This document shows, one piece after another, positions 17,282-26,217 of a DNA stretch of 55,987 nt. The notes below the pieces were generated by a model. That model was not told the DNA's origin and did no database searches. It saw nothing but the letters and a program-made list of their open reading frames with translations. The stretch lies in contig JAZTYJ010000007.1 in assembly GCA_045636865.1 (NCBI GenBank), positions 1 to 55,987 of the forward strand. Direction: 5' to 3'. The stretch comes from SIG480 sp045636865. Its GTDB lineage: Bacteria; Bacillota; Clostridia; Oscillospirales; JAAYXM01. How positions within the stretch are numbered: position 1 is the stretch's first letter; each line of letters begins with the position of its first letter. The position numbers were made by a program, and so were the translations under genes.

Positions 17282-19255
17282 ATGGATAAGTTTGTTTTGA
17301 AATCCGAATACAAGCCTATGGGTGATCAGCCTGCCGCAATAGATGCACTTTCAAAGGGTGTTGAATTGGGGCTTTCCGAGCAGACGCTTCTCGGCGTTAC
17401 GGGTTCAGGCAAGACATTTACCATGGCAAACATCATTGAGCGCGTTCAGCGCCCCACTCTCATACTCGCTCACAACAAAACCCTCGCTGCCCAGCTCTGC
17501 TCGGAGATGCGCGAATTCTTCCCCGACAATGCCGTTGAATATTTCGTTTCCTACTTTGACTATTATCAGCCTGAGGCGTATATTCCGCATACCGACACAT
17601 ATATAGAAAAAGACTCGTCTACCAACGAAGAAATCGACCGTCTGCGCCATAGCGCGACTGCATCGTTGGGCGAGCGACGCGATGTTATAATCGTTGCGAG
17701 TGTTTCGTGCATATACGGTCTCGGTGACCCGATAGACTATTCAAGCATGGTCATCTCCCTTCGCCCCGGTATGACGAAGGAGCGCGACGATGTCATAAAG
17801 AAGCTCGTCGAAATAAGATATGAGCGAAACGACATCGCCTTTGAGCGAAATAAGTTCCGCGTTCGCGGAGACACGGTTGAAATCTATCCCGTATATTCGC
17901 GTGACAGCGCGATAAGAGTTGAATTCTTCGGCGATGAAATAGACCGGATTTCTGAAATAAACGTCGTTACGGGTGCGGCACGCCGCGACCTTTCTCACGT
18001 TGCGATTTACCCTGCATCCCACTACGTTTCAACTCCCGAAAAGATGGACGCGGCATGCCGAGAGATGCTCTGCGAGATGGAGGAGCGGGTAAAATTCTTT
18101 GAGTCGGAGGACAAGCTCATCGAGGCGCAGAGAATCCGTCAGCGCACGGAATACGACGTTGAGATGATACGCGAGCTTGGCTACTGCAACGGAATTGAGA
18201 ACTACTCACGCATTATAAGCGGAAGAGATCCGGGCTCCGCTCCGTTTACGCTTATGGACTACTTCCCCGACGATTTTCTCCTCATCGTTGACGAGTCACA
18301 CGTCACACTCCCGCAGGTTCGCGGTATGTATGCAGGCGACCGCGCGAGAAAAGAATCTCTTGTCAATTACGGTTTCCGTCTTCCGAGCGCGTTTGACAAC
18401 CGACCGCTCAACTTCTCTGAATTTGAAAAGCATATAAATCAGGTTATTTATGTCTCGGCAACGCCCGGAGAATATGAACGCGAGCGTTCTGCACAGATTG
18501 CAGAGCAGCTCATCCGCCCGACGGGACTTTTGGACCCTGAAATTGACATCCGTCCGACGACCGGTCAGGTTGACGACCTCATCGGCGAGATAAATGCACG
18601 CATAGAAAAATCCGAGCGCGTGCTTGTGACCACGCTTACAAAGAAGATGGCAGAGGACCTCACGGCGTACCTTGAGCGCGCAGGCATAAAGGTCAGATAT
18701 CTCCACCACAACGTTGAAACCATCGAGCGAATGGAAATCATCCGCGATTTGCGACTTGGTACGTTTGACGTTCTCGTCGGTATAAACCTCCTCCGCGAAG
18801 GTCTTGACATCCCAGAGGTCTCTCTCGTTGCAATCCTCGATGCTGACCGCGAAGGATTTTTGCGCTCTGAAACCTCTCTCATTCAGACGATGGGACGCGC
18901 AGCAAGAAACGACCACGGCAAGGTTATTATGTATGCCGATACGGTTACGGGCTCAATGCAACGCGCGATTGACGAAACAAACCGCAGAAGATCGCTTCAG
19001 GATAAATACAATAAAGAGCACGGAATTGTTCCGAAAACGATTATCAAGAACGTCGCAGAGCTTCTTGAAATTTCAAAGGATGCAGAACAGAAGAACACAA
19101 AGAAGCTTTCAAAGAGCGAACGCGATGAGCTTATCAGAAAGCTTGAGCGCGATATGAAGGAAGCATCGCGCCTTCTCGAATTTGAATACGCCGCACACCT
19201 CCGCGACAGAATCATTGAGCTTCGCGGTGAGGGCGAAAAGGATGGAAAGAAATGA
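17282..19255 (+). CDS. uvrB: Excinuclease ABC subunit B
   Basis: A 657-residue DNA-damage helicase-like subunit of nucleotide excision repair. It carries the Walker A GVTGSGKTFT, the damage-probing beta-hairpin region (YYQPEAYIP, EEIDRLRHSAT), Walker B DESHVTLPQ, helicase motif QTMGRAARN and the C-terminal UVR helix pair (DELIRKLERDM, YAAHLRDRI) that binds UvrC and UvrA. Length fits the family (about 660). Starts at 17267 and 17282 are both possible; 17282 gives MDKFVLKSEYKPMGDQP, the usual N-terminus. The stop overlaps the uvrA start (ATGA), so the two are coupled. Confidence 0.96.
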   Translation: MDKFVLKSEYKPMGDQPAAIDALSKGVELGLSEQTLLGVTGSGKTFTMANIIERVQRPTLILAHNKTLAAQLCSEMREFFPDNAVEYFVSYFDYYQPEAYIPHTDTYIEKDSSTNEEIDRLRHSATASLGERRDVIIVASVSCIYGLGDPIDYSSMVISLRPGMTKERDDVIKKLVEIRYERNDIAFERNKFRVRGDTVEIYPVYSRDSAIRVEFFGDEIDRISEINVVTGAARRDLSHVAIYPASHYVSTPEKMDAACREMLCEMEERVKFFESEDKLIEAQRIRQRTEYDVEMIRELGYCNGIENYSRIISGRDPGSAPFTLMDYFPDDFLLIVDESHVTLPQVRGMYAGDRARKESLVNYGFRLPSAFDNRPLNFSEFEKHINQVIYVSATPGEYERERSAQIAEQLIRPTGLLDPEIDIRPTTGQVDDLIGEINARIEKSERVLVTTLTKKMAEDLTAYLERAGIKVRYLHHNVETIERMEIIRDLRLGTFDVLVGINLLREGLDIPEVSLVAILDADREGFLRSETSLIQTMGRAARNDHGKVIMYADTVTGSMQRAIDETNRRRSLQDKYNKEHGIVPKTIIKNVAELLEISKDAEQKNTKKLSKSERDELIRKLERDMKEASRLLEFEYAAHLRDRIIELRGEGEKDGKK

Positions 19256-22077
19256 ACAGAAACATATTTGTAAAGGGTGCGCGTGAGCACAACCTTAAAA
19301 ATATTGATGTTGAGATTCCGAGGGACAGCCTCGTCGTCATTACGGGGCTTTCGGGCTCGGGAAAATCAAGCCTTGCCTTTGACACTATCTATGCCGAAGG
19401 TCAGAGAAGATATGTTGAATCTCTCTCGTCATACGCGAGAATGTTTCTCGGACGAATGGACAAGCCCGATGTTGACTACATCGAAGGCCTCTCTCCCGCT
19501 ATATCAATCGACCAGAAAACAACCTCAAAAAATCCCCGTTCAACCGTCGGCACGGTTACGGAGATCTATGACTATCTCCGTCTTCTCTGGGCAAGAGTCG
19601 GTACCCCCCATTGTCCTGTTTGCGGAAAGGTCATTGAACAGCAGACGGTTGACCAGATTTGCGACAGGGTTATGCAACTTTCTGAAGGAACAAAATTCCA
19701 GGTGCTTGCCCCTGTTGTCCGCGCAAGAAAGGGCGAGCACGAAAAAGTCTTTGAAAGCGCCAAGAAATCAGGCTTTGTAAGAGCGCGCGTTGACGGCAAC
19801 ATCTTTGACCTGTCCGAAGATATAAAGCTTGAGAAGAACAAAAAGCACACGATTGAGATAATCATCGACCGCCTCGTTATAAAAGACGGTCTTATGATGC
19901 GTCTTGCCGACTCTGTTGAAACTGCATCAAAGCTCTCGGGAGGGCTCGTTCTTATTGATGTTATCGGCGGCGAGGAGCTTATGTTTTCGCAGAATTACGC
20001 GTGCGAAGATTGCGGAATAAGCATTGAAGAGCTCACACCGCGAATGTTTTCATTTAACAACCCCCACGGCGCGTGTCCGACGTGCACAGGGCTTGGCACA
20101 CTCCTTCGCGTCGATCCCGACTGCATAATCCCCGACAAGTCAAAGTCCATCCTCGACGGTGCGATTCACGCCTCCGGTTGGGGAAATCCGATTCCCGGAT
20201 CGATATCGAGGATGTATTATGACGGACTTTCAAAGCACTATAATTTTGATTTATCGCTTCCCGTCTCCGAAATCGGCGAGGCGGCTTATAACGCGCTTCT
20301 CTACGGTACGGGCGGTGAAAAAATTCCGCTTCATTATGACAAGTCATACGGAAAAGGCGACTACACGCAGGCGTGGGAAGGGCTTGTTGCAAATCTTGAA
20401 CGCAGATATCACGAAACTGCAAGCGAATATTCAAAAGCAGAGATTGAGGAATGTATGATTCACACCCCCTGCCCCGACTGTGGCGGAAGAAGGCTTCGCC
20501 GCGAGGCACTTGCCGTTACCGTAGGCGGTATCAATATCGCAAAGATGTGCGAAATGTCCGTAACCGATGCGCTTTCATTCATTGAAGGTGTCGAAAAAGA
20601 GCTTTCCGAAAGGCAGAAAAAGATTGCGGAGCTTATCCTCCGCGAAATCCGTGAGCGTCTCGGATTCTTAAAGAGCGTCGGACTTTCGTATCTCACGCTC
20701 TCCCGAAGCGCAGGTACGCTCTCGGGCGGTGAAAGCCAGCGAATCCGCCTTGCAACACAGATTGGTTCGTCTCTTATGGGAGTTCTGTATATCCTTGACG
20801 AGCCGTCAATAGGTCTTCATCAGCGCGACAATGAAAAGCTCCTTGCGACACTCAAAAGGCTCCGCGACCTCGGAAACACTCTTCTTGTCGTCGAGCACGA
20901 CGAGGACACCATGCGCGCCGCTGACCATATTGTTGACGTTGGTCCGGGTGCCGGTGTTCACGGCGGCGAAATCGTTGCATCCGGCTCGCTTTCCGACATA
21001 ATCTCGGAGAGTCGTTCCATAACCGGTCAGTATCTCTCGGGAAAAAAGAAAATTCCCGTTCCCGAAGTGAGAAGACCGGGAAACGGAAAGTTTCTTGAGA
21101 TAATCGGCGCGGCTGAAAATAACCTCAAGGATATAAACGTAAAAATCCCCCTTGGAAAATTTGTTTGCATAACGGGTGTTTCAGGCTCCGGCAAGTCCTC
21201 TCTCACAAACGAAATAATTTATAAGCACCTTGCCGCAAGCTTGAATGGCGCAAAAACTCATCCCGGCAAATTTGCAAAATTCCGGGGAATTGAATATCTC
21301 GACAAGGTCATCGACATCGACCAATCCCCCATCGGTCGCACTCCGCGTTCAAACCCCGCAACGTACACGGGCGTTTTCAATGACATCCGAAACCTCTTTG
21401 CGATGTGCCCCGATGCGAAGATGCGCGGATATACAAGCGGTCGCTTTTCCTTCAACGTCCGCGGCGGCAGATGTGAGGCGTGTGCGGGTGACGGCGTAAA
21501 CAAGATTGAAATGCACTTTCTCCCCGACATCTATGTAACGTGTGACGTCTGCCACGGCAAGCGTTACAACCGCGAGACGCTCGAAGTCAAATACAAGGGC
21601 AAGAGCATCGCAGACGTTCTTGATATGACGTGCGAGGAGGCGTATGAGTTCTTCAGGCACATCCCGAAAATCGCGAGAAAAATCGAGACGTTAAACGACG
21701 TCGGTCTCGGATATATAAAGCTTGGGCAGTCCTCCACCACCCTCTCCGGCGGTGAGGCACAGCGAGTCAAGCTTGCGACGGAGCTTTCAAAAAAGAGCAC
21801 GGGAAAGACAATATACATCCTCGACGAGCCGACAACAGGTCTTCACGTTGCGGATGTCCACAAGCTCTGCGAGATGCTCTCGCGCCTTACGGATGCAGGA
21901 AACACCATAATCGTAATTGAGCACAACCTCGACGTTATCAAGTGCGCTGACCACATCATCGACCTTGGTCCCGAGGGTGGTGACGGCGGCGGTGAGATTG
22001 TGTGCGAAGGCACACCTGAAGAGGTCGCAAAAAATCCGGCATCATATACAGGCAAATATTTAAAACCGCTTCTTTAA
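19252..22077 (+). CDS. uvrA: Excinuclease ABC subunit A
   Basis: A 941-residue damage-recognition ATPase of excision repair. It has two ABC modules: Walker A GLSGSGKSS near residue 31 and GVSGSGKSS near 645, with signatures LSGGESQRIRLA and LSGGEAQRVKLA. Zinc-binding cysteines are present in the first insertion (CPVCG), in the UvrB-binding part (CEDCG ... CPTCTGLG) and in the C-terminal finger (CEACAGDG ... CDVCHGKRYN). Full length. It overlaps uvrB by 4 bases and shares its terminator with the convergent clpC. Confidence 0.97.
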   Translation: MNRNIFVKGAREHNLKNIDVEIPRDSLVVITGLSGSGKSSLAFDTIYAEGQRRYVESLSSYARMFLGRMDKPDVDYIEGLSPAISIDQKTTSKNPRSTVGTVTEIYDYLRLLWARVGTPHCPVCGKVIEQQTVDQICDRVMQLSEGTKFQVLAPVVRARKGEHEKVFESAKKSGFVRARVDGNIFDLSEDIKLEKNKKHTIEIIIDRLVIKDGLMMRLADSVETASKLSGGLVLIDVIGGEELMFSQNYACEDCGISIEELTPRMFSFNNPHGACPTCTGLGTLLRVDPDCIIPDKSKSILDGAIHASGWGNPIPGSISRMYYDGLSKHYNFDLSLPVSEIGEAAYNALLYGTGGEKIPLHYDKSYGKGDYTQAWEGLVANLERRYHETASEYSKAEIEECMIHTPCPDCGGRRLRREALAVTVGGINIAKMCEMSVTDALSFIEGVEKELSERQKKIAELILREIRERLGFLKSVGLSYLTLSRSAGTLSGGESQRIRLATQIGSSLMGVLYILDEPSIGLHQRDNEKLLATLKRLRDLGNTLLVVEHDEDTMRAADHIVDVGPGAGVHGGEIVASGSLSDIISESRSITGQYLSGKKKIPVPEVRRPGNGKFLEIIGAAENNLKDINVKIPLGKFVCITGVSGSGKSSLTNEIIYKHLAASLNGAKTHPGKFAKFRGIEYLDKVIDIDQSPIGRTPRSNPATYTGVFNDIRNLFAMCPDAKMRGYTSGRFSFNVRGGRCEACAGDGVNKIEMHFLPDIYVTCDVCHGKRYNRETLEVKYKGKSIADVLDMTCEEAYEFFRHIPKIARKIETLNDVGLGYIKLGQSSTTLSGGEAQRVKLATELSKKSTGKTIYILDEPTTGLHVADVHKLCEMLSRLTDAGNTIIVIEHNLDVIKCADHIIDLGPEGGDGGGEIVCEGTPEEVAKNPASYTGKYLKPLL

Positions 22078-22120
22078 TATAATTTACCCCGAGGGAAATT
22101 CCCCCGGGGTAAATTATATT
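22076..22120. terminator. Bidirectional terminator overlapping the uvrA and clpC stops
   Basis: A long stem (15 bp, 22076-22090 with 22106-22120, plus an inner G/C stem). It reaches into the last bases of uvrA (ends 22077) and of clpC (ends 22114), so one hairpin serves both convergent genes. Confidence 0.85.
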
Positions 22121-24540
22121 TCTTCTGCCTTTATTCTCTCACCGTCATACGACAAAATGATTTTTTTATTTTCACCGCCTTTTATGATTTCTCTTGCGAG
22201 CGCATCTGAAATTTCTCTTGAGATTGCCGCGCGAAGCGGACGCGCACCGAGATTTTCTTTTTCGGCGTGATCAACTATGAAATTCCGCACACTTTCTTCA
22301 AATTCAACCTCAACCTTCTGCGCGGATGCTTTTTCTTTTATCTTCCGAAGCATTTTATCAAGGATTTTTAAAAGCTCGTCCTTGCCGAGCGGCGAGAAAA
22401 CGACTACCTCGTCAATTCTTCCGAGAATCTCGGGCGGAAGAAGCTTTTTTATCTCCGATTTCACTTTCTTTTTCATTTCGGAAAAAGACTTGTCCTGCCC
22501 ACCCTCAAAAAATCCGACGGGTAAAGCCCTCATTTTTTCGGCTCCGATGTTTGACGTCATAATGACGACGGTGTTTTCAAAGCTTGCGCATCTTCCTTGG
22601 GAATCCGTGAGACTTCCTTCTTCGAGGATCTGCAGAAGTATATTAAAGACTTCACGGTGCGCCTTTTCAATCTCGTCGAAAACAACAACGGAATACGGCG
22701 CACGTCTTACCTTTTCGACAAGCGTTTTTCCGTCATTGTAGCCTACGTATCCCGGTGGCGAACCGATTAGCTTTGAAACGGAATGCTTTTCCATATACTC
22801 CGACATATCAAGGCGTATGAGCTTTTCTCTTCCGTCAAAAAGAATTTTCGAGAGTTCTCTTGCAAGATGTGTCTTTCCCACCCCCGTAGGCCCTGCAAAC
22901 AAAAACGAGCCCTGCGGTCTCCCGTCATCTGAAAGGCCGCATCTGCCTCTCCTGATTGCGCGTGAAACCGCAGATATCGCAAAATCCTGACCCATTACGT
23001 TCCTTGAAAGCTCTTCTTCAAGCGCAAGCAGTCTTTCGCTCTCATCCTTCATAATTGTGCCGAGGGGAATCCCCATTTGCTCGCTTATGACGTGTGCTAT
23101 GTCATCCTCTCCTATTTCACATCTGCCGTCTATGACTTCCTGCCACTTTTCTTTTATTTCAAAAAGCTTTTCGCGAAGATGAGTTTCAACATTCCGAAGC
23201 CTTGCCGCCTCCTCAAAATTTTCGTTTTTTATACATTCCTGTTTTTTTCTCACCGTCTCAAAGAGCATATCCTCCGTTTCCTTCATGCACTTCGGTGGTG
23301 CGGATGAGGTCATCTTCTTTCTGCTGAGTGCCTCATCAAGAAGGTCTATCGCCTTGTCCGGCAGACTTCTTTCGCGGATGTATCTCTCCGATAGCCTGAC
23401 CGATGCCTCAATCGCACCCTCGCCTATCGCACAACCGTGATATTTCGCATATTCCGCTGCAAGTCCACGGAGAATTTCGCAACACTCCTTCTCGCTCGGT
23501 GCTCTGACCTCTACCGCCTGAAACCTTCTTGAGAGCGCCGCATCTTTTTCGATATATTTTCTGTATTCATCAAACGTAGTTGCGCCGATTATCTGTATTT
23601 CGCGACGGGACAGCGCAGGCTTTAAGATATTTGCCGCATCTATCGCGCCCTCTGCCGCACCTGCACCTACAATCGTGTGAATCTCGTCGATAAAAAGGAT
23701 TATATCGCCCGCGCGCGTTACCTCCGAAAACATCGCCTTTATTCTCTCTTCAAACTCACCGCGATATTTTGTGCCGGCAACGACGTTTGATATGTCCACA
23801 GAGAAAATCCTCTTTCCGAGAAGCTGCGGCGGTACATCACCCTTTGCTATTTTCATCGCAAGAGCCTCTGCAAGCGCAGTTTTTCCGACACCCGCATCAC
23901 CGAGGAGAATCGGATTGTTTTTCGTTCTGCGAAGAAGAATCCGGATCATTTTGGAGAGCTCTCGTTCTCTCCCTATAACGGGGTCAAGCCGCCTCTCCCT
24001 TGCGAGCGCGCACATATCACGTCCGAAGCTTTTTAACGTGCGGAGGTTTTCCTTCTCCTTTACCGTCTTTGAAGGCTCTCCGCGCAAAGCTTCATCCTCG
24101 CGCTCGCCGCCGATTGACATAAGAAGGCGGCGGAGCTTTCTCTCGTCGACACCAATGCTCCGAAGTATCTGCATTGCAGAGCTCTCGCTCTCACCTAAAA
24201 TTCCGTGCATAAGGTGTTCCTCACCGATAAAGCTTTTCCCCTTCTCCCCGGCATCGCTTATTGCAGTACGAACAATCCGCTTTGCGCACGGCGTAAGCCC
24301 CTGCGGAGTGCAGTTTTCCCTTTCGCCTTTGCCGCATCTTTTGCAAAGCGCGCGGTATATTTTTTCCTCCGTTGCACCTGTTTCTGCGAGCATCCTTGCA
24401 CACTTTCCCGCCTTTTCACACGAAAACGCAAGGAGCAGATGCTCGCTTCCGACATAACCGTGTCCGAGATTTGCCGCACACTCGTGCGCTTTTTTCAATA
24501 TAACCTCTGCGTGATAGGTAAATCTGTTTTCAAAAAACAT
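22114..24540 (-). CDS. clpC: ATP-dependent Clp protease ATPase ClpC
   Basis: An 808-residue HSP100 unfoldase that feeds substrates to ClpP. An N-terminal double Clp_N repeat (RFTYHAEVILKKAHE, EHLLLAF; then GEEHLMHGIL) is followed by AAA1 (GDAGVGKTALAEALA), a UVR-type middle segment (ENFEEAARLRNVE), AAA2 (GPTGVGKTHLAREL, SPPGYVGY) and a C-terminal D2-small domain. The short UVR-containing middle domain points to ClpC rather than ClpB. GGAGG lies 6 bases before the start. Unlike in Bacillus, no ctsR-mcsA-mcsB genes flank it, and I saw no clear CtsR box, so its regulation may differ. Confidence 0.93.
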   Translation of the reverse strand: MFFENRFTYHAEVILKKAHECAANLGHGYVGSEHLLLAFSCEKAGKCARMLAETGATEEKIYRALCKRCGKGERENCTPQGLTPCAKRIVRTAISDAGEKGKSFIGEEHLMHGILGESESSAMQILRSIGVDERKLRRLLMSIGGEREDEALRGEPSKTVKEKENLRTLKSFGRDMCALARERRLDPVIGRERELSKMIRILLRRTKNNPILLGDAGVGKTALAEALAMKIAKGDVPPQLLGKRIFSVDISNVVAGTKYRGEFEERIKAMFSEVTRAGDIILFIDEIHTIVGAGAAEGAIDAANILKPALSRREIQIIGATTFDEYRKYIEKDAALSRRFQAVEVRAPSEKECCEILRGLAAEYAKYHGCAIGEGAIEASVRLSERYIRERSLPDKAIDLLDEALSRKKMTSSAPPKCMKETEDMLFETVRKKQECIKNENFEEAARLRNVETHLREKLFEIKEKWQEVIDGRCEIGEDDIAHVISEQMGIPLGTIMKDESERLLALEEELSRNVMGQDFAISAVSRAIRRGRCGLSDDGRPQGSFLFAGPTGVGKTHLARELSKILFDGREKLIRLDMSEYMEKHSVSKLIGSPPGYVGYNDGKTLVEKVRRAPYSVVVFDEIEKAHREVFNILLQILEEGSLTDSQGRCASFENTVVIMTSNIGAEKMRALPVGFFEGGQDKSFSEMKKKVKSEIKKLLPPEILGRIDEVVVFSPLGKDELLKILDKMLRKIKEKASAQKVEVEFEESVRNFIVDHAEKENLGARPLRAAISREISDALAREIIKGGENKKIILSYDGERIKAEEI

Positions 24541-24665
24541 TTTCGCCTCCGGATTTTTTCTTTTCCGAAGTATTATTCCCTCTTTTTTCTGTTTTTAGTA
24601 TTGAGCGCAAAATCTGACAAAAACACACTTTTTTTAAAAAAGGACAAATTTTTTAGTTTACCCTA

Positions 24666-24694
24666 TTGATTTTTTTCTTATTCATTGTTACAAT
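24666..24694 (+). promoter_or_regulatory. Promoter of the ferredoxin gene
   Basis: TTGATT (24666-24671), a 17-base spacer and TACAAT (24689-24694), 33 bases before the start. Confidence 0.7.
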
Positions 24695-24727
24695 ATATCC
24701 ATAAAATAAACTTGGAGGTGTTTCTAA

Positions 24728-24898
24728 ATGGCACACGTAATTAGTGATGAGTGCATCCAGTGCGGTTCTTGCGCATCTGAATGTCCTGTAGGTTGCATTT
24801 CTGAAGGCGATACAAAATATGTTATCGACAAGGATGCTTGTGCAGATTGCGGCGCATGCGTAGCAGCTTGCCCGGTCGACGCTATCAGCGCTGAGTAA
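24728..24898 (+). CDS. 2[4Fe-4S] clostridial-type ferredoxin
   Basis: A 56-residue electron carrier. Two cluster motifs are intact: C9-x2-C12-x2-C15-x3-C19-P and C38-x2-C41-x2-C44-x3-C48-P, the classical bacterial ferredoxin arrangement, with an extra C23 after the first motif. Length is exactly that of clostridial ferredoxins. It probably serves pyruvate:ferredoxin oxidoreductase, hydrogenase or similar anaerobic enzymes. It is monocistronic: own promoter, GGAGGTG ribosome site 7 bases before the ATG, and a terminator 18 bases after the stop. Confidence 0.97.
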   Translation: MAHVISDECIQCGSCASECPVGCISEGDTKYVIDKDACADCGACVAACPVDAISAE

Positions 24899-24916
24899 TT
24901 TAAACTTTATAATCTT

Positions 24917-24944
24917 GAAACGGTACAATTTTTTGTACCGTTTC
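24917..24944 (+). terminator. Terminator after the ferredoxin gene
   Basis: A 12-bp perfect stem (GAAACGGTACAA with TTGTACCGTTTC) around a T4 loop. The following T-run is weak, so some read-through into the next gene is possible. Confidence 0.75.
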
Positions 24945-24964
24945 TCACTTTAGAGGAGATTTAT

Positions 24965-26038
24965 ATGAACGGAAAAATCCATCTTTATAAGGAACTTTTT
25001 ACACCCGGCAGAAAAGTTGTCTGCGAAAACGGCGAGCTTTCTGCATCGGTTTTTAAATATTCAACCGGCGTTGACGCGATAGAAGTCCGCAACTCCAAAG
25101 GTTATTTCACTGTCCTTCCGTTTATGGGACAGATGATCTGGGAAATGAACTTTCTCGGACGCAATATGACCATGAAATCAATGTTTGACGAACCCGAACA
25201 GTGTGAGGCGGCTTACGGTGAGAGCTACGGCTGTTTTCTCATGCATTGCGGTCTCACCTTTGTCGGCGGACCTCCTGCCGGTGCTGTTGCGCCTTTTCAC
25301 GCAGAGCTTCCGATTGCAAAGTATTGCGAAGCCTTTTTAAACGTCGGCGAGGACGAAAAGGGCAAATATATCGCAGTTGGCGGACGCTTTAACTACCGCC
25401 GCGCGTATGTTGCACATTATGATTTCATTCCGCAGTACAAGCTCTATGAGGGCGCAACTGCGCTTGAGATGACAATCAACATTCAGAACCACAAGGCGGC
25501 AAAGCTTGAATATTACTATCTCTGCCACATAAATTATGCTCAGTTTGAAGGCTCAAAGGTTGTTTGCACCGCAAAGCCGCGCAAGCTTTCAGAAAAGGAA
25601 AGGGCAGAACTCTTAAGGCGCGACCTTTCTGCCGACGAGAACGCCGCACTTCTCAACATAGTTGAAAATCCGGGCGAGGTTGAGGTTTCAAGCGAAAATC
25701 TCAGCATCTGCACGCGCGAGCTTTCTTACGTCTATGAGAGCTATGCGGATGAGTGCGGAGATGCCCACACACTCCAGATTATGCCCGACGGCTATTCCTG
25801 CTACGTCAAACACCGCCCCGACGAGCTTCCCGTTTCCGTGCGCTGGATAGGTTACACGGAGGACGAGAGATCCATGGGAATGGTTCTTCCTTCAACCTGC
25901 GTTCATATAAGCCACGCAAAGGCGCGTGAGCTTGGACACGACAGATATCTTGCTCCCGGTGAGGAGATTACTTTCCACATTACAACAGGTCTTCTCTCCC
26001 CCGAAGAAACGGAAGCGGTCGCAGCAAAAATCAAATAA
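24965..26038 (+). CDS. DUF4432-type aldose-epimerase-like protein
   Basis: A 357-residue cytosolic beta-rich protein resembling the galactose-mutarotase superfold, DUF4432 branch. Marks are VLPFMGQMIWEMNFLGRN near the N-terminus, the His/Gly run MHCGLTFVGGPP, the beta-sandwich segment ALEMTINIQNH and YYYLCHINYA, and a late SVRWIGYT. Members of this group bind sugars, and their reactions are mostly unknown. The start follows AGAGGAG. No sugar operon adjoins it, so context gives no substrate. Confidence 0.75.
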   Translation: MNGKIHLYKELFTPGRKVVCENGELSASVFKYSTGVDAIEVRNSKGYFTVLPFMGQMIWEMNFLGRNMTMKSMFDEPEQCEAAYGESYGCFLMHCGLTFVGGPPAGAVAPFHAELPIAKYCEAFLNVGEDEKGKYIAVGGRFNYRRAYVAHYDFIPQYKLYEGATALEMTINIQNHKAAKLEYYYLCHINYAQFEGSKVVCTAKPRKLSEKERAELLRRDLSADENAALLNIVENPGEVEVSSENLSICTRELSYVYESYADECGDAHTLQIMPDGYSCYVKHRPDELPVSVRWIGYTEDERSMGMVLPSTCVHISHAKARELGHDRYLAPGEEITFHITTGLLSPEETEAVAAKIK

Positions 26039-26058
26039 TACAAGTCGTATTTACATAG

Positions 26059-26113
26059 AAAACCGACGTCCGGAAGTCAAGCTTTGAAAGCTGACGGTCA
26101 GAACGTCGGTTTT
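26059..26113 (+). terminator. Terminator with a nested hairpin
   Basis: An 11-bp outer stem (AAAACCGACGT with ACGTCGGTTTT) encloses a smaller hairpin (AGCTTT with AAAGCT) and ends in a T run of 8. Confidence 0.8.
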
Positions 26114-26147
26114 TTTGTTGTTTTTTGGCTTTATTTCCCGAAATATG

Positions 26148-26177
26148 TTGATTTTTGGAAGCAAGCCGTGGTACTAT
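26148..26177 (+). promoter_or_regulatory. Promoter of the surface O-acylation operon
   Basis: TTGATT (26148-26153), an 18-base spacer and TACTAT (26172-26177), about 40 bases before the first gene. Confidence 0.55.
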
Positions 26178-26217
26178 TATTATATACATTACTTTATCAG
26201 AGAGAGTGTGATTTTAT

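Noticed and set aside
18296..18916. Long open frame on the minus strand inside uvrB
   Set aside because: It is the antisense shadow of a strongly conserved gene, with no ribosome site and no family features.
23771..24457. 228-codon open frame on the plus strand opposite clpC
   Set aside because: It is a shadow frame created by clpC codon use; its composition is unlike a real protein and it has no ribosome site.
24541..24665. CtsR operator or clear promoter before clpC
   Set aside because: No GGTCAAA-type heptad repeat is visible, and the best -35/-10 pair (TTGTCA with TAAAAA) is too weak to report.
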